A stretch of 64,000 nucleotides of DNA. It comes from Arbacia lixula. Its lineage: Eukaryota > Echinodermata > Echinoidea > Arbacioida > Arbaciidae. Position 1 is the first letter of the stretch. Each line of letters begins with the position of its first letter. The stretch spans positions 3,720,224-3,784,223 of the forward strand of contig OZ022584.1 of assembly GCA_963669155.1 (NCBI GenBank), given 5' to 3'. Position numbers and translations under genes: made by a program. The notes beneath the pieces are model-generated. The model was given only the letters and a program-made list of their open reading frames with translations, was not told the origin of the DNA and ran no database searches. Below are positions 48,001 through 58,308 of this stretch, in pieces.

Positions 48001-51000
48001 ATGAAGGTGCAGCTGTGTGGTCACATGAAGACACATGGCAGAGTTGGCCACTCGCCTATCAAGATCACTCCATTGGCATTGAAGGGGAAGTATACACTCA
48101 GGAAGAGAGGAAAGCCAGACTTTCGCCTCAGCAATGACTGGATTCTGGATATGGCTGATGAGCAGATCGCCATGGACAAGTCCCTGGCCATGCAGCAGCA
48201 ACCTATGAGACCTGTCGAACCATCAGACGCTGTGAAAGGAGCTTCCGAAATGGGGTATTATCCTGCCATGTATGCTGCAAAACCAATGTCCCATGGCATG
48301 CCAGGTGATAAGGAGATGGCTCAAGGATATGGAAGGCCAGGTGAGCAGTTCAGGATGCCGGCTTCTAGCCCCACTCTACCCAGTTCACCCCCTGCTACCA
48401 ATCTCAAGATACCAGTTGCTCCCCCTCCACCAGATCCCAGCAAGTTCATCACGATCCAGTTGGAACCAGTTCTGCAGCAAATGTTGCACAGGTGCCTACT
48501 TTGCCACTCCTACTTCAGTTCGCAAGAGAGTGCCATCCTTCACTGCAGAGAAGTTCACTTCAAGAAGAGGCCAAAGTTCCCTCCTTCAAGTGCTATGCCT
48601 CAGGGAAATTCCCATCCCCTGGGACACTTCTCATACAGTGAAATGCCCTCTCAAGTGAAGCCTTCAAACTGCAAGGTCTCCCCAGGTGGCATACCCAGGC
48701 AGCAGTATCCTCCCACTATGTTCCCATCTAGAGCTCAAATGTCACCTGGTATGAGACCAGTGGGTCCCCAACTACCAAGGAGCAATCGAGCACCTGTGTC
48801 CCAAGTAAGACCAGGAGTGAGGTCACCTGCATCTCAGCTAGGACCTGGGAGAGGATCGCCTGCATTTGAAAGAGAAGCAGCACTCCCTTCAAGGTTCCGA
48901 CAGGGTCAGCCAACTTCTCTGCCATATTCTGGACCCATACCAACAAGCAAGTCACCTACTTCCACGCCATCAGCAAAGACGATCAGTCAAACTCCATTTA
49001 ATGAGATGCTCTATCGTGTGGAAATGTCAGAGGGACAAACCCGCTACGTGTGCAACACTTGCAAGTCTACATTCCTGCACCACAACTATCTAATGAGCCA
49101 TCTAGCTGACCACAATCATTTGGCATATACATGTCTGCAGTGCGGCTATTCAACATACTCTGAGAAGGACTACCAGCTTCATTGCCAACTCCACGATGGC
49201 CAGATATCCAAGAAGGTGAGGAAAGTGAGGCCTAAGCCACCAAGCTTCACTGCACCAACAGAGGAGAAACAAGGAGCACCAAGAGCGGTTGCAACATGCC
49301 ACATTTGCCAGCGCTCCTTTGTAAACATGAAAGGCTTGAAGGCTCACATGGTCCTCCATTCAGCCAACTTCAGTAGCATATCAGAGAGGAGGAATGAATC
49401 CAAGAGAGTGAATCGGAAGCATCCTGTTAAATTTATCCCTGCTAGCTTTGCTGATATGCCTGAACCACTGTCCTTGGTGAAACCCAGTGAAGAACAGACA
49501 GAGGCCTTAGATTTGACTGTGAAACCAGTTGTAGAATCACCAATGGATGAGGTTTTGGATTTGAGCATTGGTTCTAAGACATCATCTTTCAGAGAAGAGA
49601 TACCGGAGGAGGATGTTCCTCAAGATTTGACAAAGCCCATACCCGAAGAAGCTATCATCCCTGCTCTTCCTGACGTTTGCCAAGTGCTAGAAAAGGTTGA
49701 CTTCCCTGAAGAGCCTCCTCGATTGCCATCTCCCGTTGAGAAACCTCCTACCAGGAAACCAAAGAATAGCATCAGACTGGTTGGTGCAATAGATGTGGAT
49801 GTAGCAAGTCTTGAGAATAAGTATAGCATTGTGACAGATCTCCTGGACACAGACAGTGACATCTCCCCTGATGTTGGACCAAGTGGACAAGAACCCACAT
49901 CTGGAAGTGGAGAAGGAGATGCAGAGCATGATGGGAAGTCACCAAAGAAATTCAGAAACTATAAATGCGGCATGTGCCAATATGCAACTGATTTCAAAGA
50001 CTCCATGGATCGACATGAACAGAAACATCGTAAGTTCCGAACTCTGGCCTGCCATCAGTGTAGCTACAGGACTCCCGAGAAGAGACTGATGTTGAGACAC
50101 GTCCTCACAATTCATGAGAAGCAGAAGCCGTACCAGTGCCAACTCTGCTCTTACTCATCAGCGTACAAGCATCACTTGAAACGTCATCACACCAAGAGAC
50201 ACCAGCGTGTGCTGCTCACCTGCTCACAGTGTGAGTTTACTACTGAGGATGTGGCCAAGTTGGAGAGTCACAGCCTTTCCCACCCAGAACCCAAGACCTA
50301 CGGCTGCAAGCTATGTCCCATGGTATTCAACACCAGTAAGCTGCTCAAGGCACACAAGCACATTGTTCATAAGAAGAAGAAGAGCAAAAAGAGCAGCCGG
50401 GACAAAACCGTTTCCTCTTCAGGAGTGAGTGATTCATCTGCATCTTTACTTGACAAGGACAAAGAGTCTTTGGCTAACACTGAGCCTGAGCCGGTCAATC
50501 TGAAATACCACTGCAAGCTGTGCAAATACCAGACAGATGACCAGAATGAACTAACCAAACATTTGATGAAGAAGCATTTCGCCAATCAGTCCAAAGACGG
50601 GGTTGCGGATGTTTGCACCACTGTGCAGTGTCCGCAGTGTGGCTACCTGACTGGAAAGGACCAGCTGAAGGCACACATGCAGATCCATGACAGTGGAGAG
50701 TTCTTCAATTGCGATCAGTGCCTCTTTAAGGCATGTGACCAGGAGGAACTCGATGCTCACATCCAACAAAAACACAAGGTCAAGGCCACTGCCAAGCTGA
50801 CCTGTAAGATGTGCGGGATGCACTTCTGGGATGCTGAGGACATCAAGCAACACACAGAGATCCATCTCAGGGACTCGTCCATCTCCATCAAGAACCCGTT
50901 CCTCTGCAACATGTGTCCCTTGAAGCTGATGAACCGGCGGGATGCCCTGAGGCACCTGCAGCTGCACACCGACCGCTACCCCTTCAAGTGTCGCCACTGT

Positions 51001-51306
51001 GTCTTCTCCTGCTTCACCAAGGCCTCCATCCAGAGACACCTGTCCATCCACCGCCATGCCAGCAAGCCCAAGTCTCTGGGGGCCATCAGGAAGAACAGCC
51101 GGAAGAGCGTCGCCATGGCAGCAAACCCAGCTGAAGGCAGCGTTCCTGGGAACTGGAAGAAGAGTGCAAGCAGTAAGTCTTCCCAGTTTGGTCCTGTAGC
51201 TAATCGCTTACCTGTCTACCAGTGTGAGTTTTGTTGTCATAAGTTCAGAGTAGCCGAAGATTGGCAACGCCATGTAAAGAGACATCATATGACTTGGTCA
51301 GAATAA
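41397..51306 (+). CDS. Giant C2H2 zinc-finger protein, 3117 residues
   Basis: Two coding exons (41397-42008 and 42565-51306) join in phase 0 through donor GTAAGT and acceptor TATCTTACAG. The start is ATG 41397 (AAAACATGG, a good Kozak context), with an in-frame TGA upstream at 41361. There are about 31 C2H2-type fingers. Singles and pairs are spread from residue 550 to 2470, and a dense set of 12 runs from about 2672 to 3112. An AT-hook-like KRKRGRPKQG is near residue 883. Three CtBP-type motifs, ALDLT, VLDLS and PQDLT, lie at about 2518, 2534 and 2556. This is a nuclear DNA-binding regulator, probably recruiting CtBP for repression. Wide spacing of fingers recalls vertebrate ZNF462, ZNF407 or RREB1-type proteins, but I do not assign an orthologue. 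Confidence 0.92.
42009..42564 (+). other. Intron of zinc-finger gene
   Basis: A 556 bp AT-rich intron with GTAAGT donor and TTACAG acceptor in phase 0. No other feature was seen. Confidence 0.85.
42565..51306 (+). CDS. Zinc-finger gene coding exon 2, 8.7 kb
   Basis: A single open exon of 2913 codons ends at TAA 51304-51306. First-cysteine residue numbers of fingers 1 to 19 are about 550, 636, 687, 759, 835, 1048, 1143, 1339, 1425, 1594, 1687, 1817, 1881, 1938, 2008, 2181, 2367, 2394 and 2449. Finger 7 ends in cysteine (NKKC) instead of histidine, and finger 11 (CKICDEVMKKSELDSHMKSH) is one residue short. Fingers 20 to 31 form the C-terminal set, many with a Y/F-K/T-C start and long HxxxxH ends, and the last (CEFCCHKFRV) lies 27 residues before the stop. 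Linkers are poor in TGEKP, unlike KRAB-type arrays. Confidence 0.93.
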   Translation: MPVKKGRDYCDEAMEELKEPVPNTSSTKTPTTSAISSFPKVVITDCSKNCDLFPSLSSPNESLPSDSIDHESQKVDKLNNNIQKCSSFCQEPSELVAASCESLPASSTVSKVQEVFEKESESPEQASISLKKAVKDLGGNQDRSMLMKYLGLQPVLENGQSQTSQLRDKDASIKPKHGFPFFESFGLMPGLEPFHSYEKVDISKNTSPFDVCSDGSHSPEPPILAETPVVGSSPPRHDYDAMEARMADMMPRSNSMMGRSPLLSSFPSSDQMGQDIKSILSKQHLPISGSLPTSGPYPKLQGEHAGSPFNEETMSTPTFPTYSASSPKVSLSESKKPAAAGDIVPCPRCHRTFKNRNQLRGHLRWHINDPINLLSRRWSEKTQPKVPFSSAAKKPSNQSGKGKELPLSKVRVKLVQRNNIQGSGTKQDTFPCTLCPKVFRTSLKLRGHMMVHKRKQPKRKGPFWKNKPSKHSRSHGRTTKHQCEICSEGFDSQLKLSNHMASHANEVHPRSKGVKRSGSDMSHDDMNSSEGSTQVTLTGVRHKVSHNKQKSSFKCDVCFKTFPSLRARNGHLGIHSAKWKMSGSVEETSSPTQNEEMTHPDSQGVSQEESGSKLGNAKTLNYRMPFTFFQCDRCRLVFASKHRVRKHLTKVHSVLSPGNDFFSEEKVEGCKFCEVFKKRKRGRPKQGENKLVKCPHGKIVVGYNLPLNSMRNNRKSRLLAHKQKHSIAPQTAKIPSSDGLSDIGNEKSADGIPEDNSSGDVEGMDDDVAASLLKRQGRAPKGCVKPLLSVKSGKSALYRVAAARSHLTSLRRQKMGKGMTLLGKQLKSGWDPKRQRFIGRPYKCHLCTMAYRSERQLCSHMRSHGIHIFDLSQLPADQRANHLASNGEMGTGMSGEEDGLQGFIGTMNPNASLGNPNMEDQETYAGRKPSESSGVGGVCSVCSKEFDSDNMFHQHLLGRFNKKCRQEWMKQTFGFGTRVQSPFRGQEADDTKVKSETESQSNGDMYVIDKISLESFQGSSAFSSLQQKVSDKIETAVRGETSIMAYSADIALEERQDIKPLTNGNSSNGDSELVSSPLRKKGAVLDAVISRLTQSSKTTCSSAVEETTGSSRSVFSVPGSAKRKKQKSDKRLFKCNLCGKAFDKKQKLSVHSIIHKPKVATVMDHVESASQGSVLPRNTMPTGSDQDRTNGSQMPSNTNGVTPPPLPVSVSVPPLQLLYSCTECPKQFTSNLKLASHIKMHMKSIKRRSHSPERVPSENLNIAKQPSVSAVPEVSNHTTKLNEVNATPTIVSQEDVPREEKSENTSSSPPQVLDNPTSETNCIANSSDVTESIKRSTDPTESVISSEKEVNKKAVNQANGVEKDGKQSVPSRPRLLLKINPATLLRLHECQECHKTFKSRRQLANHQKEHTAERLADENPNTEALAEYSNTHLNQSMVVSETSSSDMFQIDHSISRSFHSSDDVSEVSLQANKTLLPELTIPCKICDEVMKKSELDSHMKSHTKDLLSRTFNKENSCDKLNHGVEDYSINSMSAGATGFSTANDSLMSSHLNNTDLDINHASEDQCQNFSPGEDLTQREISDAYTTVTPSAAFEDSPGGDEQFDGPEKEQYTCHICSESFNYYRLFTEHLKVHVVKDPSAPLNATDCSAASKDTSVNPSPFEESFPQNFVQPKVYPCELCGFSFSSFRQFRVHISQTHGGKYQYRLMIQQKEAAKAGAFLKEPETINKTHPHKCDVCGRRFKRLALLIFHLNKLHKGWKQRLCMMNVRSRPRPAPVGLQTVAHGKGSSAPGVPGIDPADLPFTCELCGKSFRMKVQLCGHMKTHGRVGHSPIKITPLALKGKYTLRKRGKPDFRLSNDWILDMADEQIAMDKSLAMQQQPMRPVEPSDAVKGASEMGYYPAMYAAKPMSHGMPGDKEMAQGYGRPGEQFRMPASSPTLPSSPPATNLKIPVAPPPPDPSKFITIQLEPVLQQMLHRCLLCHSYFSSQESAILHCREVHFKKRPKFPPSSAMPQGNSHPLGHFSYSEMPSQVKPSNCKVSPGGIPRQQYPPTMFPSRAQMSPGMRPVGPQLPRSNRAPVSQVRPGVRSPASQLGPGRGSPAFEREAALPSRFRQGQPTSLPYSGPIPTSKSPTSTPSAKTISQTPFNEMLYRVEMSEGQTRYVCNTCKSTFLHHNYLMSHLADHNHLAYTCLQCGYSTYSEKDYQLHCQLHDGQISKKVRKVRPKPPSFTAPTEEKQGAPRAVATCHICQRSFVNMKGLKAHMVLHSANFSSISERRNESKRVNRKHPVKFIPASFADMPEPLSLVKPSEEQTEALDLTVKPVVESPMDEVLDLSIGSKTSSFREEIPEEDVPQDLTKPIPEEAIIPALPDVCQVLEKVDFPEEPPRLPSPVEKPPTRKPKNSIRLVGAIDVDVASLENKYSIVTDLLDTDSDISPDVGPSGQEPTSGSGEGDAEHDGKSPKKFRNYKCGMCQYATDFKDSMDRHEQKHRKFRTLACHQCSYRTPEKRLMLRHVLTIHEKQKPYQCQLCSYSSAYKHHLKRHHTKRHQRVLLTCSQCEFTTEDVAKLESHSLSHPEPKTYGCKLCPMVFNTSKLLKAHKHIVHKKKKSKKSSRDKTVSSSGVSDSSASLLDKDKESLANTEPEPVNLKYHCKLCKYQTDDQNELTKHLMKKHFANQSKDGVADVCTTVQCPQCGYLTGKDQLKAHMQIHDSGEFFNCDQCLFKACDQEELDAHIQQKHKVKATAKLTCKMCGMHFWDAEDIKQHTEIHLRDSSISIKNPFLCNMCPLKLMNRRDALRHLQLHTDRYPFKCRHCVFSCFTKASIQRHLSIHRHASKPKSLGAIRKNSRKSVAMAANPAEGSVPGNWKKSASSKSSQFGPVANRLPVYQCEFCCHKFRVAEDWQRHVKRHHMTWSE

Positions 51307-54084
51307 CAGGCCAATGTCACTGTCAGATCTTTAGTTACATATAGTTTGATATCTTTTCAGCTGTGCATAATTTTGGTAATTGCAAATTGAAGAAGATGGG
51401 CATTGCTCTCACCAAAGAAGAAGAATTCTATTAATGTTACCGTGTATTCATTTATTTTTTAATTTATAGAAAAGAAAGGACAATTTAGAAAGAAAATGTT
51501 TATGTTTATAAAGCATTTTATTTTTCCATGTTCATTCATGTAAGCAATACATCAATGGGGCATTATTTAATTTTGAGATTGCATTATTTCATTGTGCATT
51601 GTTGTATTCTCTATCTGTTTTGTGCACCATGCCAGTACATGAACACACAGTCTCTAACATGTTTCCTTCTACCCACCCCATCCCTTTCTTTCCTCTTCTG
51701 TTTTTTTTTTATCTTCCTCTACAGCTACATGTTAAAAGTAGCTATAAAATGAGCATCGGCACGACAAATGTAGGCAGCACACTGCTCATTGAATACTTCC
51801 ACCTAAAAAAATGGGACCATGCTGAGGCTGAAAGCGGGTATATAACTACCAGCCTCTCTCTGTTCCGTGCAGTCTGTATCGTGTCGTAGATTAGATTCAA
51901 ACTCATATTTCGTATAATTGTCTATAAAGGAAGCATGATGCCTGAGAAAGTGTAACCGTTTGGAATTATATCATGTCTCTATCAATGCAGTGTGCGTTCT
52001 TGGGATTCCTCACAGAGCAGTTGTGAGGAGAAATGTTAACATTATTAATATGTGTTTGAGAAGAGTGATTCTGTCCGGTTTGCAAGACCAAATCTGCTAC
52101 AGTGACATGTGGATGATTTTATATCTATTGTTTTTGCAACACAGATAGATAATGCTTGATGGCAAGAATTATCAAAGCAAGAAACAATGTGAATCGTTTT
52201 CTGGAGAGGGAATGTTTCTTTGTATTTGGGAACGTTCTGCATGAAAAAGTTGATGAAACTTGTCTGAAATAGATTCAGCATGCTCTCTGAAATGAAGAGT
52301 ACAATTTATGATGACAAAGATTTCACAATTATTCATACAATTTGAATATGAGAGTGAATTTGTTGTATACTCTCCTGTAGTTCTTTTTATCCAGTGTCTT
52401 TGTACTTGATGGAATCACAGTGTGTGCCTTCATTTTGTAGCTGTAAATAGTTTGTACAGAATTGTAATAATATGATAAAACATGTCTGATTACAGTCTAA
52501 GTGTTTCATGTGCCTTTTAACCCCTAACCAAATGCATGTCACACAGTTTGTATCATCCTCCTCTTTGGTGCCATCTTTCATGTTTTGGGGAAATGTTACT
52601 CTTCCTTGTCTTGTGTTCGTGTTCATGTATCATTATCACCATTCATGTATCTTCTTGATCTTCCATGTATGAAGCTATGAAGTTTCAAGTCTGCCTTTTC
52701 ATAAAAGCATGCAAATTGTATTTAGCTTCAGATGATGCTGATATACAAGAGAAGATCAGCAAACAATGCATGGAGAGAACTAATCAATCCTCTGCTGGGC
52801 CCCTAGCCTTACATCATTAAACAAACACATAGATCCAGGCTGGTGCATTCTCCCCTCAGGCCCTCCCTGCCATTTAGGGGCCCTGTGCCCCCCCCCTTGT
52901 ATATTGTATTTCTACGTGATCAAAGCTATCATCTATTCTTGCCGACTCATAATGCCTATCTAGGTGAGAAATGCTGTAAGCAACCATGCCAAAGTTGTTT
53001 TTATTATTTTCATGGTAATTTTCTTTGAAAGTGTTTGGTACCCTCCGAGTTAAGTGGACCAAATAGATTTCATAGAGATTTGATTGTAACAAGAATTTAG
53101 TACATTTTGTATACAGAAAAATAGAGTTCCCAAAAGATGAATGATGTTGTAGCTCTGCATCTTCCTGTAACAGTAGAATCAAAAGGGAGTGAGGGCCGTT
53201 ACCCCATAGAAACTGCTTGTGTGCCTGTATTGGGCGTCCTATTTGCACTGTACATATATCTCATCATTCCATCTTCACTGCTGCTGTTTTTTATGAAATT
53301 GGTGTCTGTTTTGAAACTTGTCTTTGTCACATTCTACTGTGTCTCTCAACCTATATGCATGAAGCACCTGTGCTTGTGTATGACTGGCATTTTTCTTTTA
53401 TAAATTCGAATGATTTGAATGTTTTGTTCATGAGAATGTTTTATTATTTGTGTCATTGTCTGTCAAATGATCCATGAGCTTGCCAAAAATGCATGTGTTA
53501 TGTGGTTTAATATATGATCCCTCCTTCATCATTACCCTATACTTACATCGGTGAGATTCATGCATTAAACCAAACCATCACGCAAGTGGGTGATAGTCCT
53601 GCAAACTGCGAGGAAAGATTGGAAAAGAAAAACAAGTCACACACTGCATGTATGTGTTTGCTGGTAGATGTATAACTTTATATGCATTATTAATTGTTAG
53701 CTTTAGTCTAGTACTGTACTGTACATGTGTGTGTATATAGCTGAAAGTAAGAAGTAATTTTTGTCACCCAAAGTCTTAAAACAAAATCCCTCACACTGAC
53801 AAAATTATCATTGAAAGAACTCGGTCATACATGTAGTAAGTTATTTCTCATGACAATTATTCACTCCCATGTATTCTTCCAGTACTTTCAAATCTACTTA
53901 AATGTGAGAAGGATGTTATACACAAAAAAAAATAATACAAAAATTAAATACAAATATATAAATACAAAAATATGAGCATGTTGATTTTATTGATAAAACA
54001 TGTTCATGAGGCAAAAACTTATGTCATACTTCATATCAAAAGTTATTTACACATTATATGCTTAGGGAACAAAAACATGAGAGA

Positions 54085-54101
54085 GGGGGGGGGGGGGGGG
54101 G
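54085..54101 (+). repeat. G17 homopolymer
   Basis: Uninterrupted G run with quadruplex potential. Confidence 0.9.
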
Positions 54102-55109
54102 CTGGCCCCTTTTTAATTGTTGCTGTCAAAAGCAAATGTGTACAGTAGCTCTTTATCTAGTGTATATCTTGTATTATACTAACTTGCATGCATGTAGCTG
54201 TACTGTGTTTCATGTGTTGTCATTGTTCATGTGTCTCTGTAGCTCAACAATTCATACAAGTCATACACTTCATACAATTTAATTTTATTGTAATCAATGT
54301 TAAAGTACATGTTTGATCATGTGTCTGCTATTCACATGTAAGCATTATAAACAGAAATAATTCAGTATCATGTCTGAGGCCAGCAATTCCCTTGAAGTTA
54401 TTTTACCTCTTTTAGATATATACATGTCGGATGCATTATATTATTCACCTGCATTCAAAACAAATTGCTGATGCTTTTGACATATTCCAGTAGCTTTTTT
54501 AGATTGAAAGTCATGAAAATATCAATAGCGTTTCTTCCGAGAATGTCTTCCAAAGTAGACAATGCATGTTCTATGCCCTTTAAATAAAAAGTGCCTTTTC
54601 GGGAATTGAATGTATCCTGTACCTTCCTTATTTGAATGGATCAAAGGTACTGTTATACGTGTGGAAACACATCTGCATATAATATGGTGCTCAAAATTAG
54701 CTGAAGATAAATGCTGGATGACAATCAATTCTCAAAATCGGGAATAATTCTAGAAAATATGATGTCAAGCAAAAGACAATTTTTTTTAATGGATATATTT
54801 CCTTTCTTCACAATGATTTTTAATATGGACTCCAAAGCTTGCCCAGTATGCCTGGCATAGCAACAAGTAATGTATGCAAACTGCATCCTCGTCCTCCTCA
54901 TCAAAGGAAATCAAAAGAATGTGGAGAAATGCTGTGTTCTTAGGCTAGTGGAGCAATGAGCACATGAGATTTGAATATTTTAGGAAACTGGTCTACTGGA
55001 TGACATCACACATTTACCAGCTGCATGCTGGCATTTCTTCCAATGGTTATCTTAATTTTCAATACCGGTACATGTATAAGTACAGATTACGGAACATGTA
55101 ACATACAGT

Positions 55110-55224
55110 GGAGCCTGAGATCAAATGCACAGCGATTGCAATTAAATGCAATCAGCTCCATACATTGCCTGCAGTCTCACTGCAATATATTGCAATCAGC
55201 TGTGACGTTGATCTCAGTGCCAGG
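55110..55224. mobile_element. Short inverted-repeat element with GATTGCAAT core
   Basis: The outer inverted pair is CTGAGATCAA / TTGATCTCAG, and the inner pair is GCGATTGCAAT / ATTGCAATCAG. It is about 110 bp with no coding. A MITE remnant or regulatory palindrome. Confidence 0.5.
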
Positions 55225-55906
55225 GTTAGTACCCTGTCAAAGAGAATACTCAAAAAAAGATTTAATCGTGCATTTTGCCCGTCCACAGTCCAAAGAGAGT
55301 CACCCCCACCTCGAAATGGGATCACCCTGCCTCATATTTCATGCAATGAATGATGCTGGCCTTTTTACTAACTCTAGTGTAATTTGATGTCTGTATGATA
55401 CGATTCTTGTAAATATGTGTAGATTCACTAGATGTGTTAGGTTACCTCTATATGCACCAATGAGGCATTTTTGCACCAGTTTTACACACAAAACAAATGG
55501 AGCAGCTCTCAGTCCGCAGAGAATCACTATAATGCTTCATAAGCAGTGTAATTTTTCAGATTGCCAGCGAATTGTGTATGATATGAACAATGTCTGTTGA
55601 TAAACTATTACAATTCCTTACATAATTGTTATAGTGCATGGTAGTTCTACTTTATTTTCGTCATCATGTATTGGAGGAAAATGTTGTGAACAGGGTGGGA
55701 GTGGCAACAAAGAATCCTTTTTCAGCATTCTTTGTCTCTTTAAGTATTGGGGTATTCTTTTACATATGCCAGGTAGATCAGAAAGTCTACAACATACATG
55801 TACATGTACTAACATGAATATATGTACATTATCAACGCCTGTGTATGAATATGGTTGATTCCATGTTACAGCACCCGTTTAAGACTTGTCTTTAAAAGCT
55901 GTCAAA

Positions 55907-55990
55907 CCCAGGGACTATATTCATGAAAGCTTGCTAGCCTTGCTACTAAAAATGCAAATAACTGAATGCACTTTATCAACTGATTAGGCT
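55907..55990 (-). mobile_element. Half copy of inverted-repeat family C
   Basis: Read on the minus strand, this aligns with 58222-58308 across about 85 bp, sharing AGCCTA-TCA-TTGAT, GCATTTTTAGTA and TTTCATGAATAT. It is a truncated copy of the element at 58193-58308. Confidence 0.6.
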
Positions 55991-56135
55991 TATTGATAGT
56001 GAGGTCTCGTATGGCCTAGTCCTTGAGCCAGACGTACTGTCTGAGAATCAGTGAAACGTTTCATCAGTTGCAACCAAATAGGATTTGCTATACATGCATG
56101 CACTACTTGTTAGCAAAGAATGAAATACTATACAT

Positions 56136-56284
56136 CGTAACAAAGGTATGCGATCAATTGCAAATGTGAAAGATGAATTCTGATTGGTTACTGGTCAGTC
56201 TTTTGAACAAAGAGCTCATCTAACAATGGTGTTGATTGGCCGTTGCCATTTTGCGATTGATTGCAAACCTTTATGTTGCGGGGC
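56136..56284. mobile_element. Inverted-repeat element, family B, copy 1
   Basis: The ends CGTAACAAAGGTATGCGATC and GATTGCAAACCTTTATGTTG form imperfect inverted repeats. The interior contains TCTGATTGGTTACTGGTCAG and TCTTTTGAACAAA, shared with the copy at 59266-59479. Confidence 0.7.
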
Positions 56285-57459
56285 CCTGATGGTATGGCCT
56301 AAATGAAAGAGGTCACTCATTTAATATCTCTCTCCAAATGGTGAACTAATTCATGGAATCACCCATGTCATATCATGCTTGGGTGACAGAGTTTATACTA
56401 CTCACAGGTTTATAGATCAATTAATACCAGTAATGCTCAAGGTAAAAGATTCACCACTGTCACCCATGCCACTCCAACGCACGGCACACATAAAAATCTC
56501 ACATCAGGAATTTTTCAAACAACTTCATGTATGTAACCATTGCATTCAGTGATAGAGACACAAAACCCATAGCACCACTCAATCAGGCACACAGGAGAGC
56601 AGGAATTTGCTCCTGTAAAATTGCCAGGAAAAGTCTGTTACTCTCTTTATAATGCACTTAGTGATATACTGTATACGCCATATATTTAGCGAGTTCAATG
56701 TTTTTGCGAATCGGGACTTCCTGACAATTTCGTGAACGTGGAATACTAGTACACTGTACTAGTAGTATCATACATGTGCGTGTGCATGTCATATTCATGT
56801 CGGGATCAAATTTTATATTTTCGAGCGTCTTTAAATTCAAGAAAATAAAACCTGGCGAAACATATGGCGTATACAGTACACTCAAAATCCCATAGCATTT
56901 AATCTGCTACTCAAAGGATTAAGGCTGGTATAACATGGACGTGCAGTTCATTTTTATCAACCATTTGTTTCTGCGTTATTACATGCACAACTAGTGATTG
57001 TCCATATGAAAAGCCGTAATTTGCCTTAAATTTGTTTTCTAACGTGTAATGACGTCCTGAATTCTAGTAGAATTGTCTTTTATCTATGCAGGTATTAAGC
57101 ATTGTAGAGAATGCTTCTCGTGACACATGTTAGCTATGCAGATGAGAAACACATGAATCTTATTTTATTGTAATTTTGTAAACATTACTCTGTTGCTCTT
57201 CCATTTTTATGTACATGTTCATAATTCTTCCAATCGATGTGTACTTTAATGAAAGAAAATGTTGCCTTTTACATATATTTTTGACCGTGTTACATGAAAT
57301 TAAAAGTATTTTGTTTGAATGACACATTTTATAGTGCTTTGAGTGTTATTTGTACGTATGGATGTCACTTTATGTGGCTAAGGACCATATCTGTCCCTCC
57401 CATTCTCTATCTCATACTCATCTTTTTCCTCCAACCTCAACCCTTTCTATCTCTTGTTC

Positions 57460-58060
57460 TCTTTCTCTTCCTTCTCTCTCTCTCTTTCTCTCTCATTCTG
57501 CTTTATATATTAAGCCATTTATCCCCTCCATCTCTCTCTACAAACTTCATCTCTATTTTGTTATTGCCCATCATATCTCACTCCCCATCTCTCATCGTTT
57601 TATTATTTTGCTGTCTATCTGTCTCAATCTCTTCCTTGATCTCCCTTCCTCGCCTCTCTTTCTCTTTACATATCTCCATCCCTGCTCTTTATCCCTTCCT
57701 CTTTATCATTGTTCTGTATCTCTCATTCTCTGTATCTATATCTTTCTGTCCCTCATTGTCTGTCAATTTCTCAAATTCACTCATTCTCTCATTTCCTAGA
57801 TCTCTCTCACTTCGCCATTCCCTGCATAAATCTCCCTTTTTCTCTCTCTCACATTCTCTGTCATATCTCACTCCTTCCCACTCTTATTTCCTATATATGT
57901 CACACTCCCATTCCCCATATATACATGTATATTCCTCTTTCTCCCACTCTCCTTCCATCTAAATCCCTCCCTCTGTGGCCATTTCTCTGCGACTTCTCTC
58001 TATTTCTCCTTCCATTGAAATGTCCTCACTCTTCCCTCTAAACACTTCCTCCGTCCATTA
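57460..58060 (-). repeat. Polypyrimidine (CT-rich) tract
   Basis: About 600 bp dominated by C and T on the plus strand, with TCTCTCTC cores. It generates spurious Ser/Leu/Phe-rich open frames, the longest being 222 codons. Confidence 0.85.
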
Positions 58061-58192
58061 AAATGATCCATCTCCCAACATCCACACTCTTCTCATTCAT
58101 GTGCAGGGATATACTCGCTACAGATATGGGTCACTATGAACATGTTCTCTTGAAAGTAAGCTTTCTAAACCTGGGATCGTATTCTGAAAGAA

Positions 58193-58308
58193 CCTGGGGC
58201 CATATTCATGAAACCTTTCCAAGCCTAGTCAATTGATGAAGTACATTCACCTACATGCATTTTTAGTAACCAACTAGGCTAGTAAGGTTTCATGAATATG
58301 ACCCCTGG
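58193..58308. mobile_element. Inverted-repeat element, family C
   Basis: The arms CCATATTCATGAAACCTTT and AAGGTTTCATGAATATG face each other around a core of about 70 bp that itself contains AGCCTAGT / ACTAGGCT. The ends are CCTGGGG and CCCCTGG. Non-coding; a half copy is at 55907-55990. Confidence 0.7.

Noticed and set aside
57294-58041. Plus-strand frames of 222, 149 and 110 codons
   Set aside because: They are low-complexity Ser/Leu/Phe/His translations of the CT-rich tract, open in several frames.
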